This document shows positions 19,405-29,351 of a DNA stretch of 64,000 bases, piece by piece. The first letter of the stretch is position 1. Each line of letters starts with the position of its first letter. The DNA comes from an uncultured Paracoccaceae bacterium (GTDB lineage: Bacteria; Pseudomonadota; Alphaproteobacteria; Rhodobacterales; Rhodobacteraceae). Both the position numbers and the translations under genes were made by a program. The notes beneath the pieces are model-generated. The model saw nothing but the letters and a program-made list of their open reading frames with translations. It was not told the origin of the DNA and made no database searches. The stretch spans positions 93,181 to 157,180 of the forward strand of contig CANMFL010000009.1 of assembly GCA_947497185.1 (NCBI GenBank), written 5' to 3'.

Positions 19405-20754
19405 ATGAAAGTTGCGTTTTCTCTGAACGGAGAAACGATCAGCGTCGAAGCCGCGCCCACACGGACGTTGCTCGATTGGCTGCGCGAGGACCAAGGGCTG
19501 TGCGGCACCAAAGAGGGCTGCAACGAAGGCGACTGCGGTGCTTGTACGGTGATGGTCACGGATGCGGACGGGGCGCGGGCGTTGAATGCCTGCATCTTGT
19601 TCATGCCGCAACTCGACGGGAAATCTGTCCGAACTGTCGAAGGGTTAACCGGACCTGCGGGTGAATTGCATCCGGTGCAATCAGCGATGATCGATTACCA
19701 CGGATCGCAATGCGGTTTCTGCACACCCGGTTTTGTGATGAGCATGGCAACCGCACACCGCAATGGTCGCAGCGACCACGACGACCAGCTTGCGGGTAAC
19801 CTGTGCCGTTGTACGGGTTACGCGCCGATCATTCGCGCGGCCAAAGCTGCCGTTGAACAGCCCGTGCCTGTTTGGGTGAAGGACAAGGCGGACGTCACCG
19901 CCGACGCGCCCGACGTCACACTATCCGACTTCGCAAATTGGTACGCTGACAATCCCGACGCGACGCTGGTCGCAGGGGCCACAGATGTGGGCCTTTGGGT
20001 CACGAAACAGCTGCGAGACTTGGATCAGGTCGGCTTTATCGGTCGCTGCCCAGAGCTAAAGCGGATCACACGCACCGATGACGCCATCCACTTTGGCGCG
20101 GGCGTCACGATGACCGACGTGCTGGAAACCCTCCACGACGACTACCCGTCTTATGCGGAGATGATCCGCCGCTACGGATCGGTGCAAGTGCGCAATGCCG
20201 CGACCATCGGCGGCAATATCGCAAACGGGTCGCCGATCGGGGACAACCCGGCTGCGTTGATTGCGCTGGGCGCGACGTTGCATTTGCAATTGCGCGACGT
20301 CGAACGGCAAATCCCGATTGAGGACTTCTTTATCGCATACGGCAAGCAAGACCGCGCTGCTGGCGAATTGGTCACAGGCGTCACGATCCCCTTGGGGCAA
20401 GACGGCCTGCGCTGCTACAAACTGTCAAAGCGGTTCGATCAGGATATTTCCGCAGTCTGTGGCGCGTTCAATATCACCATCAAAGATGGCACTGTGACTG
20501 CTGCCCGTATCGCTTTCGGCGGCATGGCAGGGACGCCTGAACGTGCGAAATCCGTCGAAGCAGCGCTGATCGGCCAGCCTTGGACCGCTGACACGATCGA
20601 AGCTGCCGCCGCGCAATTTGGCACCGACTACACGCCAATGTCGGACATGCGCGCCTCTGCGGATTACCGCCTCGCTGCCGCCGCCAACATGTTGCGTCGC
20701 TACTTTGCGGAGACAACAGGGGTCGCCACGAACGTCTTGGAGGTCCAGCCATGA
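19405..20754 (+). CDS. xdhA: Xanthine dehydrogenase small subunit (2Fe-2S and FAD domains)
   Basis: A 449-residue subunit of the molybdenum hydroxylase that oxidises hypoxanthine and xanthine to urate. The N-terminal ferredoxin-type cluster ligands are in [16 protein letters not shown] with a downstream cysteine. The second 2Fe-2S domain shows [13 protein letters not shown] and [12 protein letters not shown]. The FAD domain has [14 protein letters not shown] and [28 protein letters not shown]. The length is slightly below the usual value of about 480. The stop overlaps xdhB by 4 nt (ATGA). Confidence 0.94.
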   Translation: MKVAFSLNGETISVEAAPTRTLLDWLREDQGLCGTKEGCNEGDCGACTVMVTDADGARALNACILFMPQLDGKSVRTVEGLTGPAGELHPVQSAMIDYHGSQCGFCTPGFVMSMATAHRNGRSDHDDQLAGNLCRCTGYAPIIRAAKAAVEQPVPVWVKDKADVTADAPDVTLSDFANWYADNPDATLVAGATDVGLWVTKQLRDLDQVGFIGRCPELKRITRTDDAIHFGAGVTMTDVLETLHDDYPSYAEMIRRYGSVQVRNAATIGGNIANGSPIGDNPAALIALGATLHLQLRDVERQIPIEDFFIAYGKQDRAAGELVTGVTIPLGQDGLRCYKLSKRFDQDISAVCGAFNITIKDGTVTAARIAFGGMAGTPERAKSVEAALIGQPWTADTIEAAAAQFGTDYTPMSDMRASADYRLAAAANMLRRYFAETTGVATNVLEVQP

Positions 20755-23087
20755 GCGTCGCAAAACCACTGCCGCATGATGCCGCCAAACTGCACGTGAC
20801 AGGCGCGGCCCGCTATATCGACGACATTCCAACGCCCACAGGCACGCTGCACCTTGCGTTCGGCATGTCAGAAGTCGCGTGTGGCACGATCACCGCGATG
20901 AACTTAGACAAAGTGCGTGCCGCTGATGGCGTGGTCGCTGTGATGGTCGCGGACGATCTGCCCTTTGCCAATGACGTGTCGCCCTCTGCACATGACGAGC
21001 CGCTCTTGGCCGTGGACACCGTGCATTACCTTGGCCAGCCGCTGTTTCTGGTCATCGCCACATCGCACCTTGCTGCGCGCAAAGCGGCGCGATTGGGCGA
21101 TATTGAGATTGCAGAGCAAAGGCCGATCCTTACGATAGATCAGGCGCTGGCGGCGGATAGTCGTTTCGAAGAAGGCCCGCGTATCTGGACAAAAGGCGAC
21201 GTTGATACCGCCCTGACAGGCGCCGCGCACAGGCTGCAAGGCACAATTGAGATGGGCGGTCAGGAGCATTTCTACCTCGAAGGCCAAGCCGCGCTTGCGC
21301 TACCGCAAGAAGATGGCGAAATGGTCGTGCATTCCTCGACCCAACACCCCACCGAAATCCAGCACAAAGTCGCAGATGCGCTGGGCGTGGCGATGAATGA
21401 TGTGCGCTGCGAAGTGAGGCGCATGGGTGGCGGTTTTGGTGGAAAAGAAAGCCAAGGCAACGCGTTAGCTGTTGGCTGTGCCGTCGCTGCGCGTCTGACT
21501 GGCAAGCCTTGCAAGATGCGCTACGACCGCGATGACGATATGACGATCACTGGGAAACGACATGATTTCCGGATTGATTATGACGTGGGCTATGATTCCG
21601 ATGGGCGCGTGACTGGCGTTGATTTTACGCAAGCAACACGCTGCGGTTGGGCGCTTGATCTATCGTTGCCAGTGGCTGATCGTGCGATGTTGCACGCGGA
21701 TAACGCGTATAATTTGCCGACTGCGCGGATCACCTCGCATCGGTTGAAAACCAACACGCAATCCGCCACCGCCTATCGTGGTTTTGGTGGTCCGCAGGGT
21801 GTTGTTGGGATCGAACGGGTGATGGACCACATCGCGGCCGAACTGGGGCTTGATCCTATTCTGGTGCGGCAGCGCAATTATTATGCGGAAATGGACGGCA
21901 GCAGCAATTCACGCGGCACACGTTTTGGCGGTGAACATTCGCCAAAAACTGCTGGCCAAACAACGCCCTACCGCATGGAAGTCACTGACTTCATCCTGCA
22001 CAGCATGACTGACACTTTGCTGAAATCCAGCGATTACGAAGCTCGCAAAGCTGCTGTCGCGAAATTCAACGCCGAAAACACGATCCTCAAACGCGGCATC
22101 GCCTTTTCGCCCGTCAAATTCGGGATTTCCTTTACACTGACCCACCTGAACCAAGCGGGGGCCTTGGTGCATGTTTACCAAGACGGCTCGATCCGCATGA
22201 ACCATGGTGGCACGGAAATGGGGCAGGGGCTGTTCCAAAAGGTCGCCCAAGTCGCGGCGTCGCGCTTTGGTGTCGACGTATCAACCGTCAAGATCACGGC
22301 CACTGACACGGGCAAGGTGCCAAACACATCAGCCACCGCTGCATCATCCGGCACCGATTTGAACGGCATGGCGGTGCAGATCGCCTGTGACACGATCCGC
22401 GACCGGATCGCTGCATTTATCGCAGAACAATATGAGGCCACCGCTGACGACGTGATTTTTGCGGACGGCAAAGTCACCGTCAACGACGCGACCATGACCT
22501 TCGCCGAGGCGGTTTTGCTAGCCTATAGCAACCGCGTCAGCCTTTCTGCGACGGGGTTCTACAAAACGCCGGACCTCGAATGGGACCGTATCAAAGGGCA
22601 GGGGCGGCCGTTCTTCTACTTTGCCCATGGCTGCGCCGTGACCGAAGTTGTGATCGACACGCTGACTGGCGAAAACCGCATTCTGCGCGCTGACATTCTG
22701 CACGACGCGGGCGCATCACTGAACCCTGACATTGATATCGGACAGGTCGAAGGTGGCTATGTGCAAGGCGCTGGCTGGCTGACGACGGAAGAACTGGTTT
22801 GGGACGACAAAGGGCGGCTGCGCACGCACGCGCCATCGACCTATAAAATCCCGGCCTGCTCTGATCGGCCTGATATTTTCAACGTGGCGCTTTGGGATCA
22901 ACCGAACCCTGCACAAACCGTCTACCGATCCAAGGCCGTGGGCGAACCGCCGTTCATGCTGGGGATTTCCGCGTTTTTGGCGCTATCCAATGCGATTTCC
23001 AGCTGCGGAGAGGGCTATCCGGCGCTCGACGCACCAGCCACCGCCGAAGCAGTTTTGGACGCCGTGACCCGTGTGCGCAATGGGTGA
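20751..23087 (+). CDS. xdhB: Xanthine dehydrogenase molybdopterin-binding subunit
   Basis: The 778-residue catalytic subunit carrying the molybdenum cofactor. Family motifs include [16 protein letters not shown] at the start, [43 protein letters not shown] and [20 protein letters not shown]. The C-terminal [11 protein letters not shown] holds the glutamate that acts as general base in this family. The length is normal. It is overlapped by xdhA upstream and by xdhC downstream, forming a tight xdhABC operon. Confidence 0.95.
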   Translation: MSVAKPLPHDAAKLHVTGAARYIDDIPTPTGTLHLAFGMSEVACGTITAMNLDKVRAADGVVAVMVADDLPFANDVSPSAHDEPLLAVDTVHYLGQPLFLVIATSHLAARKAARLGDIEIAEQRPILTIDQALAADSRFEEGPRIWTKGDVDTALTGAAHRLQGTIEMGGQEHFYLEGQAALALPQEDGEMVVHSSTQHPTEIQHKVADALGVAMNDVRCEVRRMGGGFGGKESQGNALAVGCAVAARLTGKPCKMRYDRDDDMTITGKRHDFRIDYDVGYDSDGRVTGVDFTQATRCGWALDLSLPVADRAMLHADNAYNLPTARITSHRLKTNTQSATAYRGFGGPQGVVGIERVMDHIAAELGLDPILVRQRNYYAEMDGSSNSRGTRFGGEHSPKTAGQTTPYRMEVTDFILHSMTDTLLKSSDYEARKAAVAKFNAENTILKRGIAFSPVKFGISFTLTHLNQAGALVHVYQDGSIRMNHGGTEMGQGLFQKVAQVAASRFGVDVSTVKITATDTGKVPNTSATAASSGTDLNGMAVQIACDTIRDRIAAFIAEQYEATADDVIFADGKVTVNDATMTFAEAVLLAYSNRVSLSATGFYKTPDLEWDRIKGQGRPFFYFAHGCAVTEVVIDTLTGENRILRADILHDAGASLNPDIDIGQVEGGYVQGAGWLTTEELVWDDKGRLRTHAPSTYKIPACSDRPDIFNVALWDQPNPAQTVYRSKAVGEPPFMLGISAFLALSNAISSCGEGYPALDAPATAEAVLDAVTRVRNG

Positions 23088-23832
23088 GAACCAGTGGATC
23101 ACGATCACGGTCATGCGGACCCAAGGATCGGCGCCGCGTGATGCAGGCACCGCGATGCGGGTGTTTGCGGACGGCCAAGACGGCACAATCGGCGGCGGCG
23201 CGTTAGAATGGGAAGCCACGGCAATCGCGCGCGAAATGCTGGCGAATGGCAAGACTGACATGCAACGTGTCATGCCGCTGGGGCCTGACCTTGGGCAGTG
23301 CTGCGGCGGGACCGTGACGCTTGGGTTTCAGCAGGGGGTGGCTGTCGGTGAGGCTACACAACCCGCTTTATGGATTTGGGGCGCTGGGCACGTGGGCCGC
23401 GCGATTGCGGGCGTTTTCGCACCTTTCAATGACCGCCCAATTACGCTGATCGACACCACCGCTGCACGTATGCCGAGCAACCTGCCAGACGGCGTTGCCC
23501 CATTGGTTGCGGCGGACCTGTTGCTGGTCGTGCCACATGCCCCCTCAAACGCGGATCACTTGGTGCTAACCTATTCACATGACATAGATTTAGCGCTCTG
23601 CGATGCCTTGCTACGGCGCGATTTTGGTAGCATTGGTCTGATCGGATCCGATACAAAATGGACACGGTTTCGGCGCAGATTAACGGCGATGGGTCATGGT
23701 AAAGAACAAATTTCACGCATTGCCTGTCCGATTGGCGATCCGGCCCTTGGAAAACACCCTCAAGCAATTGCGCTCAGCGTTGCGACGACCATGCTAACCA
23801 CGCAAAGCGTGAAAGAGGAACGCACCGGATGA
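23080..23832 (+). CDS. xdhC: Xanthine dehydrogenase accessory protein XdhC
   Basis: A 250-residue accessory protein that binds sulfurated molybdenum cofactor and inserts it into XdhB in known systems. It shows ITVMRTQGSAPRDAGTAMRV, GTIGGGALEWEATAIA, LGPDLGQCCGGTVTL (the conserved paired cysteines) and a Rossmann motif WIWGAGHVGRAIAGV. The start is ATG at 23080, inside the end of xdhB (8-nt overlap). A GTG at 23071 is also in frame. Its end overlaps the ABC transporter ATPase gene by 4 nt, linking enzyme and importer in one transcript. Confidence 0.92.
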   Translation: MGENQWITITVMRTQGSAPRDAGTAMRVFADGQDGTIGGGALEWEATAIAREMLANGKTDMQRVMPLGPDLGQCCGGTVTLGFQQGVAVGEATQPALWIWGAGHVGRAIAGVFAPFNDRPITLIDTTAARMPSNLPDGVAPLVAADLLLVVPHAPSNADHLVLTYSHDIDLALCDALLRRDFGSIGLIGSDTKWTRFRRRLTAMGHGKEQISRIACPIGDPALGKHPQAIALSVATTMLTTQSVKEERTG

Positions 23833-25355
23833 GTGAGATTTTACTGGCGCTAAAAGGCTTAAGCAAAGCCTACCCCGGTGTTGTGGCGAACAGCGATGTG
23901 TCGTTCGACATTGAGCGTGGCGAAATCCACGCGCTTTTGGGGGAAAACGGTGCTGGTAAGTCGACGCTGGTGAAAACGATCTACGGCTTGGTGAAGCCCG
24001 ATACGGGGACGATGACGCTGAACGGCGCGGCCTTTACGCCCGCCGAACCACGTGCCGCACGGATCGCTGGGGTGGCGATGGTGTTCCAACACTTCTCACT
24101 GTTCGATGCGATGAACGTGGCCGAAAACATCGCGTTGGGGATGGAAAACCCACCACCGCAGCGCGAAATCGCAGCGCGTGTACGCGAGGTGTCGGAAAAA
24201 TATGGGCTGCCGCTGGACCCGTCACGGATCGTCGGTGAATTATCCGCAGGCGAACGGCAACGCGTTGAAATCATTCGCTGTCTTTTGCAGGACCCTAAAC
24301 TGCTGATCATGGACGAGCCGACATCGGTGCTAACCCCGCAAGAGGTCGATATTCTGTTCGAAACCTTGCGCAAATTGTCCGCTGAAGGCACGGCGATCCT
24401 CTATATCTCGCATAAACTCGAAGAAATCCGCAGCCTGTGTGACCGCGCAACGGTCCTGCGTCTGGGTGCTGTTGTCGGCGACTGCATCCCGCGTGACACG
24501 TCGGCGCGGGACATGGCAGAACTGATGGTCGGCGCGAAACTGCAAGTCCCGACCAAGGCTGAACGGGCCGTCGGGCGCGGTGTTCTCGTGCTTAACGGGC
24601 TTAGCGCACCTGCACCGCATCAGTATGGTACGCCTTTGCGTGATATTAACCTGCGCGTTCGCGCTGGCGAAGTCATGGGAATCGGCGGCGTCGCAGGCAA
24701 CGGGCAAGACGAATTGGTCGCGGCACTGTCTGGCGAAATGCGCACGGCAAACGGCATGGTGATGTTGGACGAACAACCGATCGGCAAGCTCGGGCCAAAT
24801 GCGCGGCGTAAACTGGGATTGTCAGTCGCCCCCGAAGAACGCAACGGACACGCCGCCGCTGGTGATATGTCCTTAGTCGAAAACGCGGTTCTCACGGGTG
24901 CTGTGCGGCAAGGCCTCACATCGCGGGGCTTCCTGCGGTGGGGTAAGGCGCGGGCCTATGCGGATCAGATCATCAAAGATTTCGATGTCCGCACGCCCGG
25001 TGCGGCAAACACGGCAGGGGCCTTGTCCGGCGGGAACCTTCAGAAATTCGTGATCGGCCGCGAGATATTGCAGGCCCCTGACGTCTTGGTCGTGAACCAA
25101 CCGACGTGGGGCGTCGATGCGGCGGCGGCGGCTTCCATCCGGCAAGCGCTGCTTGATCTGGCGGCCAACGGGGCCGCAGTGATTGTGATCTCGCAAGATT
25201 TGGACGAGTTGATGGAAATCTCCGACCAATTCGCAGCGTTGAACGAAGGCCGTTTATCAGAGCCACGCGCTGCAAACGGGCTGACGGTGGACGAAATCGG
25301 GCTGATGTTGGGCGGTGCACACGACATGGAGGTCGCCCATGTTGCAACGTCGTAA
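23829..25355 (+). CDS. Nucleoside/purine-type ABC transporter, double ATP-binding subunit
   Basis: A 508-residue protein with two fused ABC ATPase domains. The first has Walker A GENGAGKST, signature LSAGERQRVEI and Walker B LLIMDEP. The second has a degenerate P-loop (GVAGNGQDE), signature LSGGNLQKF and a Walker B with DVLVVNQPTWGVD. Degenerate second sites are usual in the RbsA/NupA/YufO group. With two permeases and a BMP-type binding protein downstream, it is a nucleoside or nucleobase importer. Its position after xdhABC suggests it brings in xanthine, hypoxanthine or their nucleosides. Confidence 0.9.
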   Translation: MSEILLALKGLSKAYPGVVANSDVSFDIERGEIHALLGENGAGKSTLVKTIYGLVKPDTGTMTLNGAAFTPAEPRAARIAGVAMVFQHFSLFDAMNVAENIALGMENPPPQREIAARVREVSEKYGLPLDPSRIVGELSAGERQRVEIIRCLLQDPKLLIMDEPTSVLTPQEVDILFETLRKLSAEGTAILYISHKLEEIRSLCDRATVLRLGAVVGDCIPRDTSARDMAELMVGAKLQVPTKAERAVGRGVLVLNGLSAPAPHQYGTPLRDINLRVRAGEVMGIGGVAGNGQDELVAALSGEMRTANGMVMLDEQPIGKLGPNARRKLGLSVAPEERNGHAAAGDMSLVENAVLTGAVRQGLTSRGFLRWGKARAYADQIIKDFDVRTPGAANTAGALSGGNLQKFVIGREILQAPDVLVVNQPTWGVDAAAAASIRQALLDLAANGAAVIVISQDLDELMEISDQFAALNEGRLSEPRAANGLTVDEIGLMLGGAHDMEVAHVATS

Positions 25356-25357
25356 GA

Positions 25358-25379
25358 TGAGTTGTTTTGGCGAAATGAA
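25358..25379 (+). repeat. 22-bp dispersed repeat, copy 1
   Basis: The 22 bases starting TGAGTTGTTTTGG and ending CGAAATGAA recur exactly at 32803-32824 in the same orientation. This copy begins 2 nt after the stop of the ABC ATPase gene and ends 15 nt before the permease start. Both copies lie just downstream of a stop codon and outside any conserved coding sequence. Confidence 0.85.
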
Positions 25380-25394
25380 ACAGGGGGCGCGGTC

Positions 25395-26477
25395 ATGATC
25401 ATGCTTGAGAAACGACCGCAGCCGTCGCAAGGCTGGACGCTGGCGACGCCGATTTTGGCGGTTTTACTGACGATGCTGGTGGGCGGCGCGTTGTTTGCGG
25501 CACTTGGCAAAGACCCGTTGGTGACGATCCGCACGATTTTTTATGACCCGCTGTTTTCGGAATTTGCATGGTATTATCGCCCGCAGTTGTTGGTGAAAGG
25601 CGCGCCGCTGGTATTGATTGCTATTGGCTTGTCGTTCGGATTTCGAGCCGGTGTGTGGAACATCGGTGCAGAGGGGCAATACATCATCGGCGCGATTTGT
25701 GGCGCGGCTGTTGGCCTTGCGCTGTACCCGATGGAGAGCGTGTTCATCTTTCCGGCAATGGTGATTGCGGGGGCGTTGGGCGGCATGCTGTGGGCGATGA
25801 TCCCCGGCATTCTGCGGGTGAAATTCGGCACGAACGAGATTTTAGTGTCGCTGATGCTGGTCTATGTGGCCGAGCAATTGCTGGCATCTATGGCGCTCGG
25901 TACGTTGCGCAATCCCGAAGGCATGGGCTTTCCCGGATCACGGAACCTGTCGCAATATCCATCAGCGGCGAACCTTGAGTTGATCTCTGGATCGGGTATG
26001 CACTGGGGTGTTGTCGCGGCGTTTATCGCGGTGATTTTTGCCTACATCATGCTGTCGCGTCATATCTTTGGATTTCAGGTGCGATTGTCCGGCCTTGCCC
26101 CGCGTGCGGCTGCGTTTTCGGGCGTCAATCCGGGCAGGCTGATCCTGCTGTGTATGGCGATATCGGGCGGGCTTGCTGGTCTCGCTGGATTGTTCGAAGT
26201 CGCGGGGCCTGCGGGTCAAATTAGCATCGATTTCAACGTGGGCTACGGATTTACCGCGATTATCGTGGCGTTTCTGGGACGTTTGCATCCTGTCGGGATT
26301 TTGCTGGCGGGTGGGTTGATGGCGCTGACCTATATCGGCGGCGAAATTGCGCAGAGCAAACTCGGCCTGCCGGGTGGTGCTATTCAACTGCTGCAAGGGA
26401 TGTTGCTGTTCTTCTTGCTCGCGGTGGATGTGTTAACGCATTACCGCGTCCGATTTGGGCAGGGGGAGGTCGCGTAA
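25395..26477 (+). CDS. ABC transporter permease (BPD_transp_2 family, first subunit)
   Basis: A 360-residue inner-membrane permease of the branched-chain/ribose/nucleoside type. About nine hydrophobic segments are visible. Family-like motifs are LIAIGLSFGFRAGVWNIGAEGQYIIGAI and GTNEILVSLMLVYVAEQLL, with a late YGFTAIIVAFLGRLHPVGILLAGGLMALTYIGGE. The start is ATG at 25395, with GGGGG at 25383-25387 upstream; a second ATG is at 25401. The stop TAA overlaps the ATG of the second permease by one base. Confidence 0.9.
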   Translation: MIMLEKRPQPSQGWTLATPILAVLLTMLVGGALFAALGKDPLVTIRTIFYDPLFSEFAWYYRPQLLVKGAPLVLIAIGLSFGFRAGVWNIGAEGQYIIGAICGAAVGLALYPMESVFIFPAMVIAGALGGMLWAMIPGILRVKFGTNEILVSLMLVYVAEQLLASMALGTLRNPEGMGFPGSRNLSQYPSAANLELISGSGMHWGVVAAFIAVIFAYIMLSRHIFGFQVRLSGLAPRAAAFSGVNPGRLILLCMAISGGLAGLAGLFEVAGPAGQISIDFNVGYGFTAIIVAFLGRLHPVGILLAGGLMALTYIGGEIAQSKLGLPGGAIQLLQGMLLFFLLAVDVLTHYRVRFGQGEVA

Positions 26478-27391
26478 TGGATCTGTCATCAATCAACCCG
26501 ATCCTGTTGCTCGCATCGCTTATGGTCGCAGCAACGCCGATCATGTTGGCCGCGATTGGCGAATTGGTCGTAGAGCGGTCCGGCGTTTTGAACCTTGGCG
26601 TTGAAGGCATGATGATCACGGGCGCTGTCTGTGGGTTCATCGTCTCGGTGAGTACCGGATCGCCATGGATTGGGTTCATTGGCGCGGCTATCGGCGGTGC
26701 GATACTGGCGTCGTTATTCGGGGTCCTGACACAGTATTTACTGTCGAACCAAGTGGCGACGGGCCTTGCGCTGACCCTGTTCGGGTTGGGGCTGTCTGCG
26801 CTGATGGGCCAAGGTTATATCGGGATCAAAGCGCCTAGTTTTCCTGATTGGCACATCCCGCTGCTGGGCGACATTCCGGTGATCGGCCCGATTGTTTTCC
26901 AGCACGATCCGATGGTCTATGTCGGCCTGTTGATCGTGCTGGCGGTCTGGGCGTTTCTGAAATTCAGCCGTGCGGGTCTGATCCTACGTGCTGTGGGCGA
27001 AAATCACGATGCGGCTCATGCACTGGGCTACAAAGTCAAACGCGTGCGAATGCTGGCGATTATGTTTGGCGGGGCTTGTGCTGGGCTTGGCGGTGCGTAC
27101 CTCAGCCTTGTGCGGGTGCCGCAATGGACCGAAGGTATGACTGCAGGTGCTGGCTGGATCGCCCTTGCCATCGTTGTTTTTGCAAGCTGGAAACCTGGTC
27201 GGCTTTTGCTGGGTGCCTACCTTTTTGGCGGGGTGACTGTTTTGCAGCTGAACCTGCAGGCCGCTGGTATGGCAATTCCGGTCGAATATCTTTCGATGGC
27301 GCCGTATCTGGCAACCACCGTCGTTCTGGTTATTATGCGGGCTGGACGTGCGCCCGGATCACTGGGCCGAATCTTTCACGCCTCGCGTTAG
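26477..27391 (+). CDS. ABC transporter permease (second subunit)
   Basis: A 304-residue hydrophobic permease partnered with the preceding one. Conserved features are AIGELVVERSGVLNLGVEGMMITGAVCGF, QVATGLALTLFGLGLSALMG and GLILRAVGENHDAAHALGYKVKRVRMLAIMFGGACAGLGGAYLSL. The GENHDAA coupling region and following segment are typical of NupC/YufQ-like subunits of BMP-type transporters. It overlaps the first permease by one base. The binding-protein gene follows after 37 nt. Confidence 0.91.
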   Translation: MDLSSINPILLLASLMVAATPIMLAAIGELVVERSGVLNLGVEGMMITGAVCGFIVSVSTGSPWIGFIGAAIGGAILASLFGVLTQYLLSNQVATGLALTLFGLGLSALMGQGYIGIKAPSFPDWHIPLLGDIPVIGPIVFQHDPMVYVGLLIVLAVWAFLKFSRAGLILRAVGENHDAAHALGYKVKRVRMLAIMFGGACAGLGGAYLSLVRVPQWTEGMTAGAGWIALAIVVFASWKPGRLLLGAYLFGGVTVLQLNLQAAGMAIPVEYLSMAPYLATTVVLVIMRAGRAPGSLGRIFHASR

Positions 27392-27428
27392 GGGCATACG
27401 ACCACGACCATCAATGGGGATTAAAAAC

Positions 27429-28511
27429 ATGATGAAATCACTTCTGACCGGGGCAACTTTTGCCCTTGGCCTGACAACTGCGGCTTTCGCGCAAGACGAA
27501 ACCACAAAGGTCGGCTTTATCTACGTAGGCCCAGTCGGCGACGGCGGCTGGACATACGAGCACAACCAAGGCCGCTTGGCTGTCGAAGAGCATTTCGGTG
27601 ACGCGGTTGAAACCGTATTTGTCGAAAGCGTCCCAGAGGGCCCAGACGCCGAACGTGTGATGACGCAGATGGCGCTCGACGGTGCTGACCTGATTTTCTC
27701 GACATCCTTTGGTTTCATGGACCCGACGATCAACGTCGCTGGCAAATTCCCGGACGTGAAATTCGAGCACGCGACGGGCTACAAGCAAGCTGACAACGTG
27801 TCTGTCTATTCTGCACGCTTCTACGAAGGCCGTGCTGTGCAAGGCCACATCGCGGGTCAGATGACCGAAAGCAACGTGATCGGCTACATCGCGTCCTTCC
27901 CGATCCCAGAAGTTATTCGCGGCATCAACGCAGCCTACCTGCAAGCCAAAGCGGTGAACCCTGACGTCGAGTTCAAAATCGTTTGGGCCTACACGTGGTT
28001 TGATCCTGCCAAAGAAGCCGAAGCAGCAACTGTTCTGATTGAACAAGGCGCTGACGTAATCCTGCAGCACACCGATTCCACCGCACCACAAGCAGCAGCC
28101 CAAGCTGCTGGTAACGTTGCAACATTCGGTCAGGCGTCTGACATGGCTGAATTCGGTCCATACCCGCGCGTATCCTCGATCATCGACAACTGGTCCCCGT
28201 ACTACATCGCACGCACACAAGCCGTGATTGATGGCACATGGGAAAGCACAAGCACATGGGACGGTATCGCACCGGGCATGGTTGGCATTGGTGAAATCAC
28301 CGATTCAGTACCTGCCGAGATTAAAGCATCCGCTGAAGCGATGATCGAATCAATCCGTTCGGGCGAAATGCACCCGTTCACTGGTCCGATCAACAAGCAA
28401 GACGGGTCTGTCTGGTTGGCTGAAGGCGAAACCGCATCCGACTATGGTGATGACGGCTTGGCTGGCATGAACTTTTACGTTGAAGGCATTGTAGGCGACG
28501 TTCCGCAATAA
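27429..28511 (+). CDS. BMP-family ABC transporter substrate-binding protein
   Basis: A 361-residue periplasmic binding protein of the PnrA/BMP family, which binds purine nucleosides in characterised members. The signal peptide MMKSLLTGATFALGLTTAAFAQ is cleaved after AFA. The mature part starts TKVGFIYVGPVGDGGWTYEHNQGRLAVEEHFGD. It continues with DLIFSTSFGFMDPTINVAGKFPDVKFEHATGYK and ADVILQHTDSTAPQAAAQAAG, all family-typical. The start is ATG 27429 behind GGGGA. It is the last gene of the xdh-ABC unit and is followed by a strong terminator. Confidence 0.92.
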   Translation: MMKSLLTGATFALGLTTAAFAQDETTKVGFIYVGPVGDGGWTYEHNQGRLAVEEHFGDAVETVFVESVPEGPDAERVMTQMALDGADLIFSTSFGFMDPTINVAGKFPDVKFEHATGYKQADNVSVYSARFYEGRAVQGHIAGQMTESNVIGYIASFPIPEVIRGINAAYLQAKAVNPDVEFKIVWAYTWFDPAKEAEAATVLIEQGADVILQHTDSTAPQAAAQAAGNVATFGQASDMAEFGPYPRVSSIIDNWSPYYIARTQAVIDGTWESTSTWDGIAPGMVGIGEITDSVPAEIKASAEAMIESIRSGEMHPFTGPINKQDGSVWLAEGETASDYGDDGLAGMNFYVEGIVGDVPQ

Positions 28512-28532
28512 GCGACGCTGCATAAATAAACG

Positions 28533-28561
28533 AAAGGCCCGCCAATTTTGGTGGGCCTTTT
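28533..28561 (+). terminator. Intrinsic terminator of the xdhABC-ABC transporter operon
   Basis: A GC-rich stem AAAGGCCC-GCCAA pairs with TTGGTGGGCCTTT around a short loop and runs into TTTTG. It lies 22 nt after the stop of the BMP gene. Confidence 0.88.
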
Positions 28562-28622
28562 GCATTTTAGCGTGTCCTGCCTATTTGCAAAGGGGGACAG
28601 GCACTTGGTGAGTGTCGGCGCA

Positions 28623-28661
28623 TAAAAAACTGGTGTGCCCGAGGGGAGGCGGCACACCAGT
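28623..28661 (-). terminator. Intrinsic terminator of the 73-aa membrane protein gene
   Basis: On the minus strand, the arms ACTGGTGTGCC and GGCACACCAGT (28651-28661 and 28629-28639) form an 11-bp stem with an 11-nt loop. A run of six T residues follows. It lies about 55 nt downstream of the stop at 28717. Confidence 0.88.
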
Positions 28662-28716
28662 CCTTTGGACGGCACACTTTGTGCCTCCCGGTTGTTCGTT
28701 TAGATCACGGGGTTGT

Positions 28717-28938
28717 CTATTCCGCCGCTGGCGCTTCGGCCTCTGGCAGTTGAACGTTGACGTCGAGCGTCTCACCGCCACCACCACCGGAAAACATGCC
28801 GCTGTTTATTGCGAAAAAGCCCAGCAACAAGACTGCGACCAGCAAGCCTGCAATGAACCACCCGCCGCCACCGCTGCTCCGACCTGTGTCGGTGTGGATA
28901 ACGGTTGTGTCTCGTGTATCGCGATCTCTATCGGCCAT
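28717..28938 (-). CDS. Small single-span membrane protein
   Basis: A 73-residue protein with a charged N-terminus rich in Asp and Arg (MADRDRDTRDTTVIHTDTGR). A glycine run leads into one transmembrane helix (WFIAGLLVAVLLLGFFAINSGMF), followed by an acidic C-terminus (LDVNVQLPEAEAPAAE). Such small proteins with a GGGG hinge are frequent in Rhodobacterales, but no function is known to me. A well-formed terminator directly downstream and the clean architecture support a real gene. It is transcribed alone, convergent with the BMP operon. Confidence 0.75.
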   Translation of the reverse strand: MADRDRDTRDTTVIHTDTGRSSGGGGWFIAGLLVAVLLLGFFAINSGMFSGGGGGETLDVNVQLPEAEAPAAE

Positions 28939-29038
28939 CGGATATCTCCTTGATTAAGTTATCCAGAGAACGCGGCGACGTGATAAATGGTTCCGGCAAA
29001 CGACGATTAACTTTAACAGAGAGGCTGAAAAGCTGTAT

Positions 29039-29242
29039 TTACCAGTGCGGCGGACGTTGATCGGCCAGCGGCACAGAGCCGCCCGCGTCCATCTCGCGCC
29101 CAGCCTCGCGTTCCATCAACATCGCGAGACGACGGGTCGCCACGGCGAGCTCGTTTTCTTGCCGTGCGACGATGTCGGACAGGTCTTCGACCGTTTTGGT
29201 CAGATGGGCGATTTGTTCTTCGATGTGTGTCACGTCTGTCAT
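29039..29242 (-). CDS. SlyX family protein
   Basis: A 67-residue protein with an N-terminal coiled coil ([41 protein letters not shown]) and a C-terminus ending [10 protein letters not shown]. The PPHW-type ending and heptad pattern are characteristic of the SlyX family, whose function is not established. It is divergent from hisS with a gap of about 110 nt. Confidence 0.8.
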   Translation of the reverse strand: MTDVTHIEEQIAHLTKTVEDLSDIVARQENELAVATRRLAMLMEREAGREMDAGGSVPLADQRPPHW

Positions 29243-29351
29243 AATTCCCGCTTATCACGGCCCTCAGAGACTGCAAAGCCAATGCGCATTGCCCCAACCG
29301 CCTGTCCGCGCTAAACGGCAGGCGCATTCAAGCAATTCCATAGGACCCGAA

